A DNA stretch of 17,209 nt from Bacilli bacterium (GTDB lineage: Bacteria; Bacillota_I; Bacilli_A; RFN20; UBA1709): the NCBI GenBank assembly GCA_028694305.1, contig JAQUTO010000006.1:1-17209 (forward strand), given 5' to 3'. The first letter of the stretch is position 1, and each line of letters begins with the position of its first letter. The position numbers and the translations under genes were made by a program. Positions 7,535-14,004 of the stretch are shown here, in pieces. Below the pieces are notes generated by a model. That model was not told the DNA's origin, did not search any database, and worked only from the letters and a program-made list of their open reading frames with translations.

Positions 7535-7564
7535 TTGCTACTTAACTAATGAATTGAGTATAAT
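7535..7564 (+). promoter_or_regulatory. predicted promoter of the 67-aa membrane protein gene
   Basis: A consensus -10 TATAAT (7559-7564) lies 18 bases after TTGCTA (7535-7540). The predicted start near 7571 falls within the AAGGTGAT ribosome site (7569-7576), giving a leader of about 14 nt. Confidence 0.65.
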
Positions 7565-7584
7565 GAGTAAGGTGATAAAAAGAA

Positions 7585-7788
7585 ATGAAAACAGAACAAT
7601 ACCAAGTCAATAAAACTCCTGAAGACCCAAAGAAAGTTCGAAAAGAACAACTTAAAAGAATTTGGTCATATATCATTACTTTGATAGTCATTGTGATTAT
7701 CTTCTTTATGTTTTTTAGATCAATGGTTATTGGTGACGATTCCTCTAGTAGTGGTCAAGCCATAATCAATATCTTCAACTTCATCTAA
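7585..7788 (+). CDS. hypothetical small single-pass membrane protein (67 aa)
   Basis: I recognise no family. A positively charged N-terminus of about 25 residues (PKKVRKEQLKR) precedes one hydrophobic helix (IWSYIITLIVIVIIFFMFF, about 26-44). A short tail with DDSSSSGQ follows, predicted to be outside the cell by the positive-inside rule. It is a real gene by context: consensus TATAAT promoter, AAGGTGAT site 8 bases before the ATG, and a terminator 4 bases after the stop. It diverges from the tail-anchored protein gene, so the two may share regulation. Possible roles such as a membrane adaptor are guesses. Confidence 0.7.
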   Translation: MKTEQYQVNKTPEDPKKVRKEQLKRIWSYIITLIVIVIIFFMFFRSMVIGDDSSSSGQAIINIFNFI

Positions 7789-7791
7789 AAC

Positions 7792-7819
7792 AAAACGAGG
7801 CACTGCCTCGTTTTTATTT
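7792..7819. terminator. bidirectional intrinsic terminator between the 67-aa gene and proS
   Basis: A perfect 10-bp stem (AAAACGAGGC with GCCTCGTTTT) and 3-nt loop have T runs on both strands (plus: TTTTTATTT). It serves the plus-strand gene ending at 7788 and the minus-strand proS ending at 7814, whose stop codon adjoins the stem. Confidence 0.85.
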
Positions 7820-9508
7820 CTGACATTCATTTACAATAAAGTCCACAATTTCTTTAATAGGAACTTCGATGGCTTTTTCATCTTTCCGATGTTTAAATTC
7901 AACATTACCATCAGTAACACCTTTACCGATGGTAACTCTAAGTGGAATTCCAATTAAGTCACAGTCATTAAATTTAACACCCGCTCGCTCATCGCGATCA
8001 TCAAATAAAGGTTCAATACCTTTTTTCATTAATTCATCATAGATTTGGTTAGCAACACTAACCTGTTTTTCATCTTTCAAGTTAATTAAGACTAAAGTCA
8101 CTTTATAAGGCGCAACACTCATTGGCCAAATAATGCCTCGCTCATCATGGTTTTGTTCAACTAGTGCTGATAAGCAACGGCCAACCCCAATTCCATATGA
8201 GCCCATTTCTACATCTTGTAACTTACCATTCTTATCTAAGAATTGTAAACCTAAAGCATGGGAGTATTTAGTCCCTAGTTTAAAGGTGTTACCAATTTCA
8301 ATTCCTTTAGAGAACTTAATCGTCCCACCACATTGAGGGCACTTGTCGCCTTCTTTGATTTGGGAGATATCACTTGTATTAAAAACTTTAAAATCACTTA
8401 GATTGACATTCTTAAGGTGACAATCAGTTTTATTCGCACCCACAATAAAGTTTTTCATATTTGCTACCCGATTATCCATAATAACCGGAATGCTTAAGCC
8501 AACTGGACCGGCAAACCCGACTTTGGCTTTTGTAATTCTTACCACATCTTCTGGTGTGGCTAATTCAATTTCTAAAGCGCCTAAAAGCTTCTTAACTTTA
8601 GTTTCATTAACTTCCCGATCGCCTCTTAATAATAAGGCATAGAATTTATCATCAATTTTATAAATTAAGGTCTTAACAAACTTACTGCTTGGTAAGTGTA
8701 AGAAGTCGCTAACCTCTTGAATGGTTTTAGCATTAGGTGTTGCCACTTCTTCAAATGGTAAAGGTTTTTCATTACTCACTGGTTCATCATTCACACATTC
8801 GGCAATCTCAAGGTTAGCCGAATACTTACAAGAATCACAAGTAACAATGGTATCTTCACCAATGCCAGTTAAAGCCTGGAACTCTTCGCTTAAAAGTCCG
8901 CCCATAACTCCAGTATCAGCGCGCACAATGGCATAGTTAAATCCCATCCGATCAAAGATGCGAACATAGGCATCATACATCTTTCTGTATGAAATCTCTA
9001 ACCCTGCTAAATCAGCATCAAAAGAATAAGCATCTTTCATCTCAAATTCTCTGACTCTAATTAAGCCATATCTTGGGCGTGGTTCATCTCTAAATTTCGT
9101 TTGCATTTGGAAGATATTAAAAGGTAAATCCTTGTAGGATTTAATTTTCATTTTAGCCGCCATAACAAACAACTCCTCGTGAGTTGGGCCTAAAGCATAA
9201 GCTTTATTAAATCTATCTTTTAAAGTGAACATATCATGACCGAATCCAGCCCGCCGTCCACTTGCAATATAAACATCTTCGTTAACTAAAGCCGGCATCA
9301 AAACTTCTTGTGAGCCCGCCCTAACCATTTCTTCGCGAATAATCTCATTCATATTAGCTAAGACTTTAAAGCCTAAAGGTAAATACATATAAACCCCGGC
9401 TGAAGTCTTTTTAATCATACCCGCTTGGGTTAATAGACGTCCACTAAGAGAATCTTCATCTTTGCTTGCTTCTCTAAAAGTGAAGAAAAAACTATTTTTA
9501 AGTTTCAT
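7814..9508 (-). CDS. proS: prolyl-tRNA synthetase, bacterial type with editing domain
   Basis: A 564-residue class II aminoacyl-tRNA synthetase that charges tRNA-Pro. Motif 1 is GFKVLANMNEIIREE...PAL (about 46-74). Motif 2 is TKFRDEPRPRYGLIRVREF (about 137-155) and motif 3 is GSYGIGVGRCLSAL (about 440). Between motifs 2 and 3 an inserted YbaK-like cis-editing domain (about 225-395, with SSKFVKTLIYK and LLLRGDREVNE) would clear Ala-tRNA-Pro. The anticodon-binding domain is at the C-terminus. Length matches the roughly 570-residue bacterial form. The start ATG 9506-9508 has GTGGAG at 11 bases, rather far. The leader is only about 17 nt, so there is no T-box. It is a single-gene unit, divergent from the methyltransferase. 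Confidence 0.96.
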   Translation of the reverse strand: MKLKNSFFFTFREASKDEDSLSGRLLTQAGMIKKTSAGVYMYLPLGFKVLANMNEIIREEMVRAGSQEVLMPALVNEDVYIASGRRAGFGHDMFTLKDRFNKAYALGPTHEELFVMAAKMKIKSYKDLPFNIFQMQTKFRDEPRPRYGLIRVREFEMKDAYSFDADLAGLEISYRKMYDAYVRIFDRMGFNYAIVRADTGVMGGLLSEEFQALTGIGEDTIVTCDSCKYSANLEIAECVNDEPVSNEKPLPFEEVATPNAKTIQEVSDFLHLPSSKFVKTLIYKIDDKFYALLLRGDREVNETKVKKLLGALEIELATPEDVVRITKAKVGFAGPVGLSIPVIMDNRVANMKNFIVGANKTDCHLKNVNLSDFKVFNTSDISQIKEGDKCPQCGGTIKFSKGIEIGNTFKLGTKYSHALGLQFLDKNGKLQDVEMGSYGIGVGRCLSALVEQNHDERGIIWPMSVAPYKVTLVLINLKDEKQVSVANQIYDELMKKGIEPLFDDRDERAGVKFNDCDLIGIPLRVTIGKGVTDGNVEFKHRKDEKAIEVPIKEIVDFIVNECQK

Positions 9509-9531
9509 TGAGTATCACGCTCCACAAAGTA

Positions 9532-9560
9532 ATTTTAGCACAATTAATGATTTTGTTCAG
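9532..9560 (-). promoter_or_regulatory. predicted promoter of proS
   Basis: On the minus strand CTGAAC (9555-9560) is 17 bases from TAAAAT (9532-9537), which is preceded by TGC (extended -10). It faces away from the methyltransferase -10 at 9570-9575, so the two promoters lie back to back within about 45 bp. Confidence 0.6.
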
Positions 9561-9567
9561 TAAATAG

Positions 9568-9575
9568 TGTAAAAT
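9568..9575 (+). promoter_or_regulatory. predicted promoter of the methyltransferase (leaderless start)
   Basis: TAAAAT (9570-9575) is preceded by TG. The expected start, 7 bases on, is 9582-9583, the A of the ATG itself or the base before it. No good -35 hexamer is seen. Confidence 0.5.
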
Positions 9576-9582
9576 AAACGAT

Positions 9583-10401
9583 ATGAAAAAAGTAATTGAT
9601 GACTCTTTCCGTTGGAACAAAGTTGCCAACTGGTATGATGCTTTAGTCGGCGAAGAAGGTAGTGAATTCCACCGCTTCGTTATTTTCCCTAACCTAATTG
9701 ATTTAATGGGTGGTAAAAAAGAGCATGATTTAGAAGGTAAAAAAGTTGTAGATATTGCTTGTGGGCAAGGTGTTTTATGTCGCCTTCTAGCTTCACTCGG
9801 TTGTGAAACTTTAGGTATCGATATCTCACCAACCTTAATTAGAATGGCCAAGAAAAGAAGCCCAGGTGTTACTAATCCCACATATGTGACTGCTGATTGC
9901 ACTAAACTGCTTTCTAATAATGGCAATCTGAAGTTTGACCTTAAGGAAAATTACTATGACTACGCTACTATCGTTTTATCAATTCAAAATATCTCACCAA
10001 TGGCACCTTTACTTAAGGCCAGTAATAAGTTACTTAAAAAAGGCGGATCTTTAATTATTACCATGATGCATCCTTGCTTTAGAATTCCGCAATACGCTGA
10101 TTGGCAATTCAATGATAAAGAAAAACGCCAAGAAAGAGTTATTTGGAAATACCTAGAAAATACAGAGATTAAAATTAAACAAAATCCAAGTGAAAATGAA
10201 AGTGCCGAAACCATTCATTATCACCGGCCACTTAAGTCTTACATCAACGCTTTAGCCAATGCTGGATTTATGATTAGTAAAGTTGATGAACTCATCACTT
10301 ATAAGCAAGAACAAAAGGGAGTTCGCAGTGAAATGATCATGCAAGCCAAAAAAGAATTTCCAATGTTTTTAGTAATCAAAGCCACGAAAGTTGCTGACTA
10401 A
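9583..10401 (+). CDS. class I SAM-dependent methyltransferase, substrate unknown
   Basis: A 272-residue Rossmann-fold methyltransferase. SAM-binding motif I is VVDIACGQG (residues 55-63), the acidic loop is GIDIS (D80), and motif III-like YDYATIVLSIQNI is near 125. After KKGGSLIITMMHPCF (about 153-167) a C-terminal region, FRIPQ..W through YHRPLKSYINAL, looks like a substrate cap typical of small-molecule methyltransferases. The N-terminus (SFRWNKVANWYDALVG) resembles those of UbiE/small-molecule-type enzymes. The ATG at 9583 has no ribosome site upstream and sits at the predicted transcription start. It is a single gene followed by the attenuated transport operon. The methyl acceptor cannot be told. 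Confidence 0.8.
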   Translation: MKKVIDDSFRWNKVANWYDALVGEEGSEFHRFVIFPNLIDLMGGKKEHDLEGKKVVDIACGQGVLCRLLASLGCETLGIDISPTLIRMAKKRSPGVTNPTYVTADCTKLLSNNGNLKFDLKENYYDYATIVLSIQNISPMAPLLKASNKLLKKGGSLIITMMHPCFRIPQYADWQFNDKEKRQERVIWKYLENTEIKIKQNPSENESAETIHYHRPLKSYINALANAGFMISKVDELITYKQEQKGVRSEMIMQAKKEFPMFLVIKATKVAD

Positions 10402-10431
10402 AACTTGAAAGCACTTACATGGAAATAAGGC

Positions 10432-10459
10432 TTGCTTTGCTAACTAGAAAAACTATAAT
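10432..10459 (+). promoter_or_regulatory. predicted promoter of the attenuated ABC transporter operon
   Basis: TTGCTT (10432-10437) and a consensus TATAAT (10454-10459) are 16 bases apart. The predicted start is near 10466, 28 nt before the leader-peptide ATG. It lies just after the methyltransferase stop, inside the otherwise gene-poor stretch 10402-10737. Confidence 0.7.
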
Positions 10460-10493
10460 TGAATTATCACGAATGAAAGGAGATTGCTTATTT

Positions 10494-10595
10494 ATGTTCA
10501 AGACCTTATTAAATAAAATCAAATCTTCCTTTTATTATTACTTTTATTATTATTTTCCAAGCGGTATCGTGATTACTACCTTGGGTGTTTGCTAA
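10494..10595 (+). CDS. aromatic-rich leader peptide of a transcription attenuator (33 aa)
   Basis: A 33-codon ORF with AAAGGAG at 10476-10482, 11 bases before the ATG. It begins MFKTLLNKIKSS. Codons 13-21 then read F-Y-Y-Y-F-Y-Y-Y-F (10530-10556), six Tyr and three Phe with no interruption, and the peptide ends PSGIVITTLGVC, stop TAA 10593-10595. An in-frame ATG at 10473 would add 7 residues but would put the ribosome site inside the gene. The ORF lies between a strong promoter and a terminator with a competing antiterminator, ahead of an amino-acid ABC operon. This is the layout of a ribosome-mediated attenuator whose control codons are Tyr (and Phe). The peptide itself probably has no other role. 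The role is inferred; the ORF and codons are seen directly. Confidence 0.75.
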   Translation: MFKTLLNKIKSSFYYYFYYYFPSGIVITTLGVC

Positions 10596-10624
10596 CGGAT
10601 AAAAGTAAAGACCAAAAAGAGATA

Positions 10625-10651
10625 GTGTTATTGCGATAATAGTAATAACAC
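10625..10651 (+). promoter_or_regulatory. anti-antiterminator hairpin of the attenuator
   Basis: GTGTTATT (10625-10632) pairs with AATAACAC (10644-10651) across an 11-nt loop. The 3' arm is part of the antiterminator 5' arm, so forming this hairpin would favour termination. Confidence 0.6.
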
Positions 10652-10685
10652 GAAATAATTTTCTCATCCTTCCTCGTGTTATTAC
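10642..10685 (+). promoter_or_regulatory. antiterminator stem of the attenuator
   Basis: GTAATAACACGA (10642-10653) and TCGTGTTATTAC (10674-10685) are perfect complements over 12 bp with a 20-nt loop. The 3' arm is the 5' arm of the terminator, so the two structures exclude each other. Its formation would let transcription run into the ABC transporter genes. Confidence 0.75.
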
Positions 10686-10709
10686 AGTGCGTAGTAACAC
10701 CTTTTTTTT
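10676..10709 (+). terminator. attenuator intrinsic terminator upstream of the ABC transporter
   Basis: GTGTTATTAC (10676-10685) pairs with GTAGTAACAC (10691-10700): 10 bp with one G-U and a 5-nt loop, followed by C and eight T (10702-10709). It ends 28 bases before the substrate-binding protein ATG. No gene except the leader ORF lies upstream in the transcript, so it is a regulatory terminator. Confidence 0.85.
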
Positions 10710-10737
10710 GGAAAAATAAAAGTTTGGAGGAATGGAT

Positions 10738-11721
10738 ATGAAAACTTTTAGAAAATTAGGTTTAGCTTTGTCGCTCGTTTGCGCGTCAATGTCTTTGGCT
10801 AGTTGTAGTCAAAAGGAAGAGAAAACAAAGATTGGTATCTTACAACTACTAACTCACGGAGCTTTGGATTCAGCCAAAGAAGGCTTTGTGGATGGCTTAG
10901 CTAGTGCTGGTTACGTGGATGGTGAAAATATAACTATCACTTACCAAAATCCAGAAGCTGATGAGTCAAGTATGTCAACGATGTCACGTTCTTTAGTGCG
11001 GGATAATGAATTTGTTTTAGGGATTGCTACTCCAGCCGCTGTCGCCTTACAAGCTGCTGCTAAATCCCAAAATTCAGATTGTAAGATTCTTTTTACCGCT
11101 GTCACCGATGCTGTCGATGCTAAATTAGTGGCCTCAAATGAAGCACCTGGTGGTAATATTACTGGAACTAGTGATATTAACCCAGTGAAAGAACAAATTG
11201 AATTAATTAAAGAGTTATTACCAAATGCGACTTCAATTGGTATTGTCTATACAATTAGTGAAACAAATTCAAAAGTCCAAGCCGATTTAGCCGAAGCCCA
11301 AATTAAAGCCATGGGTTTAAATGCTACTATCGCAACTATTTCTGATGCCACTGAAATTACTTCAGTAACTAGACAACTTATTTCGAAGGGCATTGATGCT
11401 ATTTATATTCCAACAGATAATACGTTAGCTTCCAATATGCCAGCTTTAACAAATGTCGCTTATGAAAGTAAAATCCCGGTTGTTTGTGGTGAACCAAATA
11501 TGGTCACTGCTGGTGGAACAATAACATTAGGAATTGACTACTACCGCTTAGGGCAACAAACTGCCACTATGCTAGTAGATATGCTTAAAAATGGTAAAAC
11601 ACCAGCCACTATGGCTGTTCAAACTCAATCACTTGCAGACTGCGAACTCACAGTGAATGAGGCTGCTTTAACCAAGATTGGACTCACGCTTCCTAGTTCC
11701 ATCCGCGATCGCTTAAGTTAA
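10738..11721 (+). CDS. ABC transporter substrate-binding lipoprotein, TrpX-like (predicted aromatic amino acid)
   Basis: A 327-residue extracytoplasmic binding protein of the ABC_sub_bind (PF04392-like) family. It has a lipoprotein signal peptide: MKTFRK, a hydrophobic stretch, and lipobox LASC with the lipidated Cys at residue 23. The mature part reads KIGILQLLTHGALDSAKEGFVDGL and continues with family features (FVLGIATPAAVALQAA, ILFTAVTDAVDAKLV, GITLGIDYYRLGQQTA-like region). The start is the ATG at 10738, 7 bases after GGAGG; an in-frame ATG at 10732 directly abuts the ribosome site and is less likely. Streptococcal homologs (TrpX) are predicted tryptophan carriers, but the leader peptide upstream here points to tyrosine and/or phenylalanine. 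Substrate is inferred from regulation, not from the binding pocket. Confidence 0.88.
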   Translation: MKTFRKLGLALSLVCASMSLASCSQKEEKTKIGILQLLTHGALDSAKEGFVDGLASAGYVDGENITITYQNPEADESSMSTMSRSLVRDNEFVLGIATPAAVALQAAAKSQNSDCKILFTAVTDAVDAKLVASNEAPGGNITGTSDINPVKEQIELIKELLPNATSIGIVYTISETNSKVQADLAEAQIKAMGLNATIATISDATEITSVTRQLISKGIDAIYIPTDNTLASNMPALTNVAYESKIPVVCGEPNMVTAGGTITLGIDYYRLGQQTATMLVDMLKNGKTPATMAVQTQSLADCELTVNEAALTKIGLTLPSSIRDRLS

Positions 11722-11722
11722 T

Positions 11723-12643
11723 ATGGGCTGGGTCTTTATTGATGCTCTGGCGATTGGACTTCCCTATGCTTTATTGGCTTTAGGAATCTTCATCTCCTAC
11801 CGCTTATTAGATTTCGCAGATTTATCAGCTGAAGGTAGTTTTACCTTAGGTGGAACTATGGCTGTCGCTTTAATTGTTTTAGGAGTTAATCCTTTCTTAG
11901 CTACCGTAGTTGCTACTTTATGTGGTTTTCTAGCTGGAGCTATAACAGGAATCTTACATACTAAACTTAGAATTCCTAAACTCTTATCAGGAATTATTAC
12001 CATGACCGGCTTATTCTCCATCAATATGATGCTAATGGGTTGGCCTAAAGGAGCAAGTTATTCCAATGTTGTTTATGTTGGTGATAATAATACCATCTTC
12101 TCATACCTACATATCTTTGCTTCCCCTTATTTAAATAGTATTATTACTTCCTTAATAATTGTCATCGTAGTTTTATTCATTATTTACTGGTTCTTTGGTA
12201 CCGAGATTGGCATGTCAATTAGAACAACTGGCATGAACCAAAATATGGCAAGAGCTCAAGGTATTAATACAACGGTTATGATTATCTTAGGACTCGCCAT
12301 CTCCAACGCTTTAATCGCAATGGGTGGTGCTATGTTTGCTCAAAATGAATTGAATGCTGATAACTCGATGGGTATTGGTGCCTTAGTTATCGGCTTATCA
12401 TCCATCATCATTGGTGAATCCATCTTTGGTAAACGAACCTTCAAGAACTGGATTATCTCGGTGGCTTTAGGTTCGATTATGTATTACTTAATTGTAGCTA
12501 TTGCTATTCAACTTGGTCTACCTCACTACTTAAAGAAGTTACTCTATGCTGTCTTAATTACTATTGTTTTGGCGGGACCTCTAGTCAAACGCTTTATTCA
12601 AAAGACTAAGAAAAAAGGAGGTAAGGTCAATGTTACAGATTAA
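11723..12643 (+). CDS. ABC transporter permease, TrpY-like (BPD_transp_2 type)
   Basis: A 306-residue multi-pass membrane protein, roughly eight or more hydrophobic segments, of the branched-chain amino acid permease superfamily. It starts GLPYALLALGIFISYRLLDF. The conserved cytoplasmic EAA-like loop appears as IGMSIRTTGMNQNMARAQGI (about 160-180), where the ATPase docks. The ATG lies 1 base after the stop of the binding-protein gene with no clear ribosome site, so translation is probably coupled. The 3' end overlaps the ATPase gene by 14 bp. It should form the membrane channel of the importer. Confidence 0.88.
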   Translation: MGWVFIDALAIGLPYALLALGIFISYRLLDFADLSAEGSFTLGGTMAVALIVLGVNPFLATVVATLCGFLAGAITGILHTKLRIPKLLSGIITMTGLFSINMMLMGWPKGASYSNVVYVGDNNTIFSYLHIFASPYLNSIITSLIIVIVVLFIIYWFFGTEIGMSIRTTGMNQNMARAQGINTTVMIILGLAISNALIAMGGAMFAQNELNADNSMGIGALVIGLSSIIIGESIFGKRTFKNWIISVALGSIMYYLIVAIAIQLGLPHYLKKLLYAVLITIVLAGPLVKRFIQKTKKKGGKVNVTD

Positions 12644-13415
12644 ACATGTTTCTAAAACTTTTAACCTTACTGGTAATAAAGAAGATTTACGGGTGGCTTT
12701 AGATGATGTTTCATTAAAGATTGAAAAAGGTGAATTTGTTACAGTTATTGGTGGTAATGGGAGTGGAAAATCAACATTAATGAATATCATTAGTGGTGTC
12801 TTCCCTCCTGATCAAGGTAAAGTTTTAATTGATGGCAAAGATGTCTCAAATTTACTTGAATATCAAAGGGCCAAGTATCTAGGTAGAGTATTTCAAGATC
12901 CAAGTATGGGCACAGCGCCGATGATGTCAATTCTTGAAAACCTAGAAATAGCCTATCGACGGGATAAAAAGAAAACCCTCAAATGGGGGTTTAGTAAAGA
13001 TCATGAAGATTTATATATTAAGAAACTAAAGTCTTTAAATCTCGGTCTTGAAACTAGACTTAATCAAAAAGTTGGGCTACTCTCTGGTGGCCAAAGACAA
13101 GCGATAACGCTCTTAATGGCGACCTTAAAGAAACCAAAACTTTTATTACTTGATGAGCACACTGCAGCCCTTGATCCAAAAACCTCTAAAATTTTTTTAG
13201 ATTTAACTGAAGATATTGTTAAAGAAAATAAACTTACTACCATAATGATTACGCATAATATGAAAGATGCTATTAAATATGGTAATCGGCTTATTATGTT
13301 AAGTAATGGTAAAATTATCTTAGATGTTAAGGGGCCAGAAAAAGCTAAACTAACGATTGAAGATTTATTACATAAATTCGAAAATGACGAGGATATATCC
13401 ATTCCTTTAGTCTAA
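12630..13415 (+). CDS. ABC transporter ATP-binding protein, TrpZ-like
   Basis: A 261-residue ABC ATPase that drives the importer. All motifs are intact: Walker A GGNGSGKST (41-49), Q-loop VFQDPSMG (Q89), signature LSGGQRQ (151-157), Walker B LLLLDE (171-176), D-loop ALDP, and switch His in ITHNM (H209). The start ATG 12630 has a full AGGAGGT 7 bases upstream, located within the permease gene. It is the last gene of the operon; a terminator starts 8 bases after its stop. Length and motif order match single-domain importer ATPases, and the operon has one permease and one ATPase, so each is likely a homodimer. Confidence 0.93.
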   Translation: MLQIKHVSKTFNLTGNKEDLRVALDDVSLKIEKGEFVTVIGGNGSGKSTLMNIISGVFPPDQGKVLIDGKDVSNLLEYQRAKYLGRVFQDPSMGTAPMMSILENLEIAYRRDKKKTLKWGFSKDHEDLYIKKLKSLNLGLETRLNQKVGLLSGGQRQAITLLMATLKKPKLLLLDEHTAALDPKTSKIFLDLTEDIVKENKLTTIMITHNMKDAIKYGNRLIMLSNGKIILDVKGPEKAKLTIEDLLHKFENDEDISIPLV

Positions 13416-13422
13416 ATAAAAG

Positions 13423-13453
13423 AATGCGTAGGCTTAATAACCTACGCATTTTT
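13423..13453. terminator. bidirectional terminator between the ABC operon and rubrerythrin
   Basis: A perfect 10-bp stem (AATGCGTAGG with CCTACGCATT, 8-nt loop) ends in TTTTT on the plus strand and TTCTTTTATTT on the minus strand. It serves the convergent ATPase and rubrerythrin genes. Confidence 0.85.
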
Positions 13454-13455
13454 AT

Positions 13456-13989
13456 TTAATAATTTTCGTTTAGTAATTCGAAGTAAGCACCTGGATGGCT
13501 GCAAACTGGGCAAACCTTTGGAGCTTCTTTGCCAATGTAGACATGTCCACAGTTACGGCAAACCCAAACTTTAACTTCTTCTCTTTTAAAGACAATGCCT
13601 TTATTGATGTTAGAGAGCAATTTTAGATATCTTTCTTCATGTCTCTTTTCAATTGCAGCAACGCCTCTAAATTGAGCAGCTAGAGCCTTAAAGCCTTCTT
13701 CTTCAGCAACCTTAGCAAACTCGGCATACATTTCTGTCCACTCATAGTGTTCGCCATTGGCGGCAGCTTGTAAATTGGCCTTTGTATCTCCTAGTTCACC
13801 TAAAGCTTTAAACCAAAGTTTAGCATGTTCTTTTTCATTGCCTGCAGTTTCTTCAAAGTAAGCAGCTATTTGTTCATAGCCTTCCTTTTTAGCAGCACTG
13901 GCAAAATACGTATACTTATTTCTCGCTTGAGATTCTCCTGCAAAAGCAGTCCAGAGATTCTTCTCTGTTTTTGAACCTTTTAATTCCAT
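13456..13989 (-). CDS. rbr: rubrerythrin
   Basis: A 177-residue non-haem iron protein that reduces hydrogen peroxide in the cytoplasm of anaerobes or microaerophiles. The ferritin-like domain holds the di-iron ligands: E19 in GESQA, E52/H55 in NEKEH, Glu residues in EWTEMYAE (about 83-90), and E114/H117 in IEKRH. The C-terminal rubredoxin-like domain binds one Fe by CRNC (144-147) and CPVC (160-163). Length and domain order match classical rubrerythrin. ATG 13987-13989 has AAGGAGGAA ahead of it. It follows the YebC-family gene by 15 bp with no promoter between, so it is probably cotranscribed. The electron donor is not visible here. Confidence 0.95.
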   Translation of the reverse strand: MELKGSKTEKNLWTAFAGESQARNKYTYFASAAKKEGYEQIAAYFEETAGNEKEHAKLWFKALGELGDTKANLQAAANGEHYEWTEMYAEFAKVAEEEGFKALAAQFRGVAAIEKRHEERYLKLLSNINKGIVFKREEVKVWVCRNCGHVYIGKEAPKVCPVCSHPGAYFELLNENY

Positions 13990-14004
13990 AAAGATTCCTC
14001 CTTT

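Noticed and set aside
9509..9582. Possible T-box in front of proS
   Set aside because: The predicted leader is about 17 nt with no specifier hairpin or T-box bulge sequence.
9498..9926. Minus-strand 142-codon ORF opposite the methyltransferase start
   Set aside because: It overlaps the proS start and is fully antisense to clear methyltransferase motifs; a shadow frame.
10402..10440. Imperfect hairpin after the methyltransferase stop
   Set aside because: AAAGCA/TGCTTT with an inner CTTA/TAAG lacks a T run and overlaps the -35 of the next promoter, so a terminator call is not supported.
10509..10700. Minus-strand 63-codon ORF across the leader region
   Set aside because: It runs antisense through the attenuator arms, has no ribosome site, and its pattern is explained by the plus-strand leader ORF and paired repeats.
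10402..10737. Possible T-box controlling the ABC transporter
   Set aside because: No T-box consensus (TGGNACCGCG-like) is present. The terminator/antiterminator repeats and aromatic-codon ORF fit leader-peptide attenuation better.
13064..13402. Minus-strand 112-codon ORF opposite the ABC ATPase
   Set aside because: Antisense to the signature, Walker B and switch-His region of the ATPase; no ribosome site.
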